Shown here: positions 28,987 through 33,532 of the stretch, one piece after another
Numbering within the stretch: the first letter of the stretch is position 1
How the letters are laid out: every line of letters begins with the position of its first letter
Assembly (NCBI RefSeq): GCF_024703995.1
Contig: NZ_JAMXQV010000052.1
Coordinates: forward strand, 1 to 33,532
Length of the DNA: 33,532 bases
DNA from: Amycolatopsis iheyensis
GTDB taxonomy: Bacteria; Actinomycetota; Actinomycetes; Mycobacteriales; Pseudonocardiaceae
Direction: 5' to 3'
The notes under the pieces: model-generated
Databases searched by the model: none
What the model was told of the DNA's origin: nothing
The model's input: only the letters and a program-made list of their open reading frames with translations
Position numbers and translations under genes: made by a program

Positions 28987-30548
28987 CGGACGTCGATCGT
29001 CACCGTCGCGGTGCTCGTGGCCGCCGGGAGCTTCGCGGTGTCGACGGCGAGGTACTCACCGTCGTCCTGGCGGCCGTCCGGCCGCGTCTTCGGGTGCAGC
29101 GCGTACGGCGGGGCCGCGTTCGTCACGCCGTCGATGCCGAAGTCGTTGTCGTTGCTGATCACGAGGGTCCGGCCGCCGTCGGTCGTCGCGACACCCTCGA
29201 CCTTGTCGTGGCCGAAGAAGCCGCCGCTCGGGTCGAGGCCGGTCACCAGGGCGCCGAGGTCCAGGTAGAGCTTCTTCGCGACCGGCTTGACGCCGGCGGC
29301 GGTCAGGGCGGCGGTCGCCTCGGCGGTGGTGTCCTTGCCGACGAAGGCGTCGACGCTCTTGCCGCCGATCAGGAACCCGCCCTTGACCGCGTCGTAGCCC
29401 GCGGCGCGCGGGCCGACGTCGGTGGCGCCGGTCAGGTCGATCTCGTAGAGCTTCTTGAACGCGCCCGGCTCCGGCTTTCCGTCGCGCTCGTCGACCAGGA
29501 AGCGCGTCGCCGAGAGCGCGGTGATCTCGCTGACCGCGGTGCCCGTGGTGTCCGGGTCGTCGAGCAGGTAGAGGTATTCGTGCGTGGCGTGGGTGCGCAG
29601 GTCGACGGTGACGATCCGCAACGTCGTGACGTTGCCCGGCTTCTTCGTCAGGTCGGGCTGCTGCAGCGCGGACTGCATGACCCCGACGAGCGTCCGGCCG
29701 TCCGGGGTCACGGCGAGGCCTTCCATGCCCTTGTTGGGCACGCGGTACTTCAGCTCGGCCGGCAGTGAGCCGTCGTAGGGCGAAAGGCGCTCGAGCGCGC
29801 GCCCGTCGCGGCCGAAGTGGGTGATGAACGGTCCGTACTCGTCGGACACCCAGAAGGTGCCGTCCTTTTGCGCCACGAGGCCTTCGGGGTCGTAGCCGTT
29901 CGCCGACTTCGCGAGTTCGTTCCCGTTCAGGTCGACGATCTTCTCGCCGGTGTCGGCGAGCGGGCTGACCTGGCCGTTGTAAGGCGTGCCGTCCTGAGCG
30001 CGCAGCGGGATCTTCTTCTCCAGCACGGCTTTCCCGTCGCGGAGCCGGAACCTCCCGATCGCCGGGGTGAACGCGGGCAGCGGCTCGATCTTGCCGCCGT
30101 CGGGCGCGTCGACGTTCGGGCCGCGGTCGGTGAGGCCGTAGAACTCGTTCTTCTCACCGGGCACCGGGGTGAGCGCGGAGCCGTACGCGCCGCCCTTGAT
30201 CGCCACCCCGCCGATGGTGGCCAGCGGCGGCAGGTTCGTCGGGTAGAGCCGCACCGCGTCGGAAACGGTGTAGGTGAACGAGTCCCGGCCGGTGAAGCCG
30301 GGCGCGGGCGTGTAGTGGAACGTCCCGTCCGGGTCGATCGAGACGGTCCCGTGCGCCGCCGCGGTGTGCCGGACGACGGCGGTGGCGGCCCGGTCGTTGC
30401 CGAGCACGCCGGCGTCGAGGGTGCGGCCCGCGCGTGTCCGGTAGTGGTCGTCCTGGGCTCGCGGCCCGTGCCCGTGCGCTTCGGCCGGCGCGGCGGCCAG
30501 CGGCAGCGCCAGCACGGCGGCCACCAGGGTGATTCTTGCCCGCTTCAT
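28983..30548 (-). CDS. Secreted phytase-like esterase with N-terminal Ig/cadherin-like domain
   Basis: A 521-residue secreted protein. The signal peptide ends near residue 24 (AEA|HGHG). Residues about 32-98 form an Ig/cadherin-like repeat (GVLGNDRA, HGTVSIDPDGTFHYTPAPGFTG, DSFTYTVSDA). The rest is the esterase-like domain of the phytase family (PF13449 type): YGLTDRGPNVDAP, YDPEGLVAQKDGTFWVSDEYGPF, NKGMEGLAVTPDG and HDKVEGVATTDGG, read as blades of a beta-propeller. The enzyme activity in this family is poorly defined; phosphate-ester or lactone hydrolysis is possible. The ribosome binding site GGAGGAGGAG is 8 bases before the ATG and lies entirely in the arm of a 16-bp hairpin. Its stop interlocks with the stop of the convergent lipoprotein gene. 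Confidence 0.82.
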   Translation of the reverse strand: MKRARITLVAAVLALPLAAAPAEAHGHGPRAQDDHYRTRAGRTLDAGVLGNDRAATAVVRHTAAAHGTVSIDPDGTFHYTPAPGFTGRDSFTYTVSDAVRLYPTNLPPLATIGGVAIKGGAYGSALTPVPGEKNEFYGLTDRGPNVDAPDGGKIEPLPAFTPAIGRFRLRDGKAVLEKKIPLRAQDGTPYNGQVSPLADTGEKIVDLNGNELAKSANGYDPEGLVAQKDGTFWVSDEYGPFITHFGRDGRALERLSPYDGSLPAELKYRVPNKGMEGLAVTPDGRTLVGVMQSALQQPDLTKKPGNVTTLRIVTVDLRTHATHEYLYLLDDPDTTGTAVSEITALSATRFLVDERDGKPEPGAFKKLYEIDLTGATDVGPRAAGYDAVKGGFLIGGKSVDAFVGKDTTAEATAALTAAGVKPVAKKLYLDLGALVTGLDPSGGFFGHDKVEGVATTDGGRTLVISNDNDFGIDGVTNAAPPYALHPKTRPDGRQDDGEYLAVDTAKLPAATSTATVTIDVR

Positions 30549-30556
30549 CCCGTTTT

Positions 30557-30593
30557 CTCCTCCTCCGGCGCGTGCACCGCGCCGGAGGAGGAG
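30557..30593 (-). promoter_or_regulatory. 16-bp hairpin that encloses the ribosome binding site of the phytase-like gene
   Basis: CTCCTCCTCCGGCGCG (30557-30572) and its exact complement (30578-30593) flank a 5-base loop. In the leftward message the 3' arm ends GGAGGAGGAG, the ribosome binding site of the gene starting at 30548. If the helix forms, initiation should be blocked. No T tract follows in the leftward direction (AAAACGGG), so it is not a classical terminator, although it may also end the upstream propeller-gene transcript. Confidence 0.7.
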
Positions 30594-30681
30594 TCTTCGT
30601 GCCCGAAGTGGACGTCGGCCGTCATCGAGACGGCCGGCGCGTTAACGGTCGGTCGGTCTGCCGCGGCCGGCCGTCAGTGCG

Positions 30682-31941
30682 CTACCGATGTCGGCGGTGG
30701 GCCACGGCCGCGCCGCTGCCCAGGACCAGGATCAACGCGGTCAGGCCCCAGCGGCGCTTCTCCTGCGTGCGCTTGGCCGTGTCCTCCACCACCGGCTGCG
30801 GCTTCTCCGTCGGCCGGATGTGCGGCTTGGCCGGCGGCGGAGGTGGCGCCTGGACCTTCGGCGCCGGCATGGCCACCGGGGCCGGGGCGGGCGTCGGCGT
30901 GGGGGTCGGGGCCGGGGTCGGCGCGACCGGCTGCTCCACCGGCGGCGGCTGGGACGGCGGTGGCGGTTCGGGAGCCGGCGTCGTCGGGGTGGGACCGGGC
31001 GTCGGCGTCGGGGTCGGGGACGACGAGGTCGTGGGCGGCGGAGGCGGTGGCGGCGGCGGGGCTGCCTCGGCGTAGCAGCCCGCTGCGTCACCACTCACCA
31101 AGGCGGGCCCGGTCGAGACCTCCACCGCCGGGCCCGAACCGTCGCGGGGCAGCCGGTAGGTCACGCTGCGGCGCCCGTCCCGGTTCGCCGTCGCATACAC
31201 CGCGTCCGTGCCGAGCACAACCGACCCGTACGCGCCCCCGAGGGGGAACTTCAACCCCGGCACCGGAGCGACCTTGCCGGTGGCCGGGTCGAGGGTCACC
31301 ACCGAGCTGTCGCCACGCGAAGTCGTCGAAACGCCGTACAGCAGGCCCGAAGTCTCGTCGTAGGCGAAGTCGTCGACGCCGACCGCGAGCGACACCGGCC
31401 GCAACGCCGTCCGGTGCGTCACCCGCACGTAGTCCGGGCTCACCGGGTCGATGTCCACTGTGTACAGATCGCTGTCCTGCCGGACGTACCAGCGGTTCCC
31501 GGCGATCGCACCCGCCGTCGCGCCGGTGACCTGGCTCCACACCGGCTGCCGGGACCCCGCCCGGCCGACCACGCCGAGATCCGTCACCGCACCCGAAGCG
31601 TCGATCCGCACCGCGTGCGCGCCGTGGTCGTAGCGGCCGCGGCGGGTGCCGTCCGCGATGCCGTACACGACGTCCTGCGTCGTGGAGTAACCCATCGCGT
31701 TGATCCAGTACGGGGCCTGCGTCAGGCGTTTCGTCGCGCCGTCGGGCAGGGACAGCAGCCGCAACGTCGTCGGGGCGCCCGCGCGTTCGTTCTCCGCCTG
31801 CAGGATCGTGCAGGCGTCCGGGTCCTGGGCCGCCGGGCGCTTCGACGACGCGGGCGCGAGCCAGCCCGTCGCCGCCAGCAGGGCCGAGACCGCCGCGGCC
31901 ACCCCGAGCATCGCCGCCCAGCGGGCCCGTGTGCCGGTCAA
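30682..31941 (-). CDS. Membrane-anchored beta-propeller protein with proline-rich stalk
   Basis: A 419-residue cell-surface protein. A signal/anchor helix lies at about residues 9-30. A repeat domain follows (about 42-265) that looks like a beta-propeller resembling DUF6923-type proteins: YWINAMGYSTTQDVVYGI, DDFAYDETSGLLYGVS, YGSVVLGTDAVYATA. Then comes a stalk of about 100 residues made of Pro, Thr, Ala and Ser (nine consecutive prolines, then many P-T and P-A pairs), and a final hydrophobic helix with the basic end AVAHRRHR. The protein probably spans the wall. TTG at 31941 is chosen: GGAAAGG lies 5 bases upstream and it overlaps the DUF4239 stop by 4 bases (TTGA). Function unknown. Confidence 0.75.
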   Translation of the reverse strand: MTGTRARWAAMLGVAAAVSALLAATGWLAPASSKRPAAQDPDACTILQAENERAGAPTTLRLLSLPDGATKRLTQAPYWINAMGYSTTQDVVYGIADGTRRGRYDHGAHAVRIDASGAVTDLGVVGRAGSRQPVWSQVTGATAGAIAGNRWYVRQDSDLYTVDIDPVSPDYVRVTHRTALRPVSLAVGVDDFAYDETSGLLYGVSTTSRGDSSVVTLDPATGKVAPVPGLKFPLGGAYGSVVLGTDAVYATANRDGRRSVTYRLPRDGSGPAVEVSTGPALVSGDAAGCYAEAAPPPPPPPPPTTSSSPTPTPTPGPTPTTPAPEPPPPSQPPPVEQPVAPTPAPTPTPTPAPAPVAMPAPKVQAPPPPPAKPHIRPTEKPQPVVEDTAKRTQEKRRWGLTALILVLGSGAAVAHRRHR

Positions 31942-32702
31942 GCCAGCCTTTCCAGCGCCGAAGTGAACGCCTCCGGCGGCACCTTCGCGCCCCCGCTGAA
32001 CGGGTTCTGCAGCTGGTAGATCGCGAACAGCAGCAACGTGATCGTGCCGGCCAGCGTCGAGACGATGATGATGTGCGCGGCAAGCCGCGTGCCGCCGAAC
32101 AGGTTGGGCAGCAGGATCGCCGTGATCAGGCTGCCGAGGATCAGCGCGAACCAGACGACCGCGCCGACCCCGCCGCCACCCGCGTTGTTCAGCCGCTGCG
32201 TGCGGGCCTGGTAGACCGCCCAGAGCTGGTTGCTCGCCTCGGTCTTGCGGTCGATCTGCCAGTCGCCGTCGACGTCGGCGGCCGCGACGGCCTGGCGCAT
32301 CTGGTCGAGCTGGGTCCAGCCGGTGGCGGGGATCTCGCCGCCGTCGGTGAGGCGCGGCCACTCCCGCTCCTCGACGGTCTGCGCGTAGGCGACGGCGAGC
32401 TGGTGCACGCGCTCCTTCGCGTCGCCCGGCAGCGCGTCGGCCGCCCAGGTGGCGGCGACCAGGCTGTCGGCTTCGGTCTGCGCGTCCTGCGTCGCGGAGC
32501 CGACCGAGTCGAACAGGGAGATGAGCACGAACGCGACCAGCACCGCGTGCAGCCCGCCGACGATGGTGAACACCTGACCCGCCGCGTCGTTGTTGTCGGG
32601 GCGCCCTTCGTCCCAGCCGAACCGCCGGACCAGGTAGGCGATCAAGCCGCCGACGAGGGCCGCGCCGGCCACCCAGAGACTGCCGGCCACGAAGATGTTC
32701 AT
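31938..32702 (-). CDS. DUF4239 (bestrophin-like) membrane protein
   Basis: A 254-residue integral membrane protein of the DUF4239 family, sometimes named bestrophin-like. Two hydrophobic segments are at the N-terminus (about 4-26 and 42-64) and two at the C-terminus (about 180-200 and 207-232). Between them is a soluble helical region containing DAQTEADSLVAATW and QASNQ-like family features (KTEASNQLWAVYQARTQR). Channel function in this family is only suspected. The ATG is preceded by GGGGAAAGG. It is the first gene of a two-gene leftward operon with the wall-spanning propeller protein (4-base overlap), so both probably act together at the envelope. Confidence 0.85.
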   Translation of the reverse strand: MNIFVAGSLWVAGAALVGGLIAYLVRRFGWDEGRPDNNDAAGQVFTIVGGLHAVLVAFVLISLFDSVGSATQDAQTEADSLVAATWAADALPGDAKERVHQLAVAYAQTVEEREWPRLTDGGEIPATGWTQLDQMRQAVAAADVDGDWQIDRKTEASNQLWAVYQARTQRLNNAGGGGVGAVVWFALILGSLITAILLPNLFGGTRLAAHIIIVSTLAGTITLLLFAIYQLQNPFSGGAKVPPEAFTSALERLA

Positions 32703-32743
32703 CCACGTCCTTTCCCCACCGGCGCATTCACGCCGGGATGGTC

Positions 32744-32773
32744 AAGTTAGTGCACCCATTTCCGGCCGGACAA
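32744..32773 (-). promoter_or_regulatory. Putative promoter of the DUF4239 operon
   Basis: On the minus strand TTGTCC (plus 32768-32773) and TAACTT (plus 32744-32749) are 18 bases apart. The start of transcription would be near 32737, about 35 bases before the ATG. Confidence 0.45.
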
Positions 32774-33018
32774 CCGGGTATTGTTCGATTCATCCGAGTG
32801 GCCTCACCCGGGCCGCGGTTATCGCCGGTTCGGCGCAGTCGACCGGCGTTCCGGCGGCCGTCGCCGCTCCCCGCAGCGATGGTCGTTTCCCCTTATGAGC
32901 AGCGGATCTTCTCGACCGGGTGACGCCCGGGAACGGCGGGTGACGATTGCGGCGAACACGGTGTCCGAAATGGTCGAGTGTCGAACAGGTGGCTCTCCCA
33001 CTGGACCCGATCGTGTCA
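32774..33018. other. Intergenic stretch between divergent DUF4239 and encapsulin genes
   Basis: No gene, long inverted repeat or tRNA could be supported here. Several short frames are open but have neither ribosome binding sites nor recognisable products. It separates the promoters of the DUF4239 operon and the encapsulin gene, and may hold upstream control sites for the latter. Confidence 0.4.
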
Positions 33019-33046
33019 TTGTGCACGCGGACGCCGTTGCTATGTT
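33019..33046 (+). promoter_or_regulatory. Putative promoter of the encapsulin gene
   Basis: TTGTGC (33019-33024) and TATGTT (33041-33046) are 16 bases apart in a locally AT-richer stretch. Transcription would start near 33053, about 50 bases before the GTG. The leader contains a seven-codon frame (MMGWFSL, 33086-33109) that overlaps the GTG start; whether it is translated is unknown. Confidence 0.45.
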
Positions 33047-33105
33047 GATTCTTCGTTGCCAGTCCCCGGCAATCTCGGCTTCCGAATGATGGGGTGGTTT
33101 TCGCT

Positions 33106-33532
33106 GTGACCGTCACCGACCCGGTGGACACCGACCAGGCACCACTGAGCTTGGGGCGGGCCGCCGCCCGCACCTTGGCGACGACGACCAAGTCGGTTCC
33201 GCAGATGCAGGGCATCTCCTCCCGGTGGCTGCTGAAGCTGCTGCCCTGGGTGGAAGTCTCCGGCGGCGCCTACCGCGTCAACCGCCGCCTCTCCTACGCC
33301 GTGGGCGACGGACGGGTCACCTTCACCACCACCGGCGCCGACGTCCGGGTCATCCCACCCGAACTCGGCGAACTCGCCCCACTACGCGGCTACCCCGACG
33401 AAGAAGTCCTCACCGAACTGGCCGGACGCTTCGGCCAGCACGACTACGCCCCCGGCGACGTCCTGGTCGAATTCGGCTCCCAAGCCGACCAGGTGTTCCT
33501 CATCGCCCACGGCAAGATCACCAAGATCGGCA
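33106..33532 (+). CDS. Family 2B encapsulin nanocompartment shell protein (N-terminal part, cut by window edge)
   Basis: The first 142 residues of a shell protein of family 2B encapsulins, which assemble into virus-capsid-like protein compartments. The N-terminal arm is diagnostic: LSLGRAAARTLATTTKSVPQ (residues 14-33), followed by MQGISSRWLLKLLPWV and VSGGAYRVNRRLSYAVGDGR. Residues about 112-142 begin a CRP-like cyclic-nucleotide-binding insertion (HDYAPGDVLVEFGSQADQVF, then LIAHGKI), which separates 2B from 2A. Known 2B shells enclose enzymes such as terpene cyclases (2-methylisoborneol synthase) or prenyltransferases, encoded alongside. The cargo gene should lie right of the window. GTG at 33106 has GGGGTGG upstream; GTG at 33094 is an in-frame alternative. 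Confidence 0.93.
   Translation, partial: MTVTDPVDTDQAPLSLGRAAARTLATTTKSVPQMQGISSRWLLKLLPWVEVSGGAYRVNRRLSYAVGDGRVTFTTTGADVRVIPPELGELAPLRGYPDEEVLTELAGRFGQHDYAPGDVLVEFGSQADQVFLIAHGKITKIG

Noticed and set aside
30840..31080. Repetitive C/G-rich tract suggestive of a repeat array or CRISPR
   Set aside because: It encodes the proline/threonine/alanine stalk of the propeller protein; there are no constant-length spacers and the repeats follow codons.
33086..33109. Seven-codon frame MMGWFSL before the encapsulin as a leader peptide gene
   Set aside because: It overlaps the GTG start, but nothing shows that it is translated and no regulatory codons or attenuator hairpins accompany it.
1..33532. tRNA, rRNA, CRISPR arrays, integrase or attachment sites
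   Set aside because: Reading both strands, I saw no cloverleaf ends, rRNA-like stretches, regularly spaced repeats or recombinase genes other than the deleted transposase.

Overview
The window is GC-rich, densely packed actinobacterial DNA. GTG and TTG starts are common, 4-base stop/start overlaps are frequent, and there are SARP/AfsR-type, PadR, XRE and TetR regulators, twin-arginine signal peptides and GC-rich hairpin terminators. The gene set, the secreted enzymes and the family 2B encapsulin suggest a Pseudonocardiaceae-like actinomycete, possibly Amycolatopsis. That placement is inferred from style, with no database search.

Layout. 1-2143: an uncertain gene end, a small acidic protein, and a coupled PadR / XRE-type regulator / small membrane protein operon under a palindromic operator. 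2158-4901: a three-gene sulfonate/taurine/nitrate-type ABC importer (permease, ATPase, lipoprotein binding protein). 5198-6235: a small membrane protein, a palindromic intergenic repeat, and an internally deleted insertion sequence lying in the end of that repeat. 6243-9309: a QueA-like protein coupled to a short-chain dehydrogenase behind a MerR-type promoter, then a cytosine/purine permease. 9454-10998: an orphan membrane histidine kinase. 11042-12973: a secreted sedolisin-type (S53) protease.

13292-18287 is a plant cell-wall (pectin) degradation locus: a GH29-like protein with a C-terminal discoidin domain, a Tat-exported GH105 hydrolase, and a GH28 polygalacturonase. A GH88 hydrolase (26008-27234) and an unaccompanied sugar-binding lipoprotein (27976-28986) a little further right may belong with it. 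18403-20625 carries a TetR regulator and a PhoD phosphatase. 20659-25791 is a symmetrical block: a large AfsR/SARP-type regulator lies between two secreted proteins that share a related SH3-like module, and both have the same 11-bp-periodic direct-repeat operator upstream. Then come a DUF4396 membrane protein with a CsoR/CstR-like operator, a phytase-like esterase with its ribosome binding site inside a 16-bp hairpin, a wall-spanning beta-propeller protein coupled to a DUF4239 membrane protein, and, cut off by the right edge, a family 2B encapsulin shell protein.

The two most notable items are the encapsulin at 33106-33532, whose cargo gene should lie just outside the window, and the SARP/SH3 regulatory block at 20659-25791. 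No rRNA, tRNA or CRISPR array was seen.
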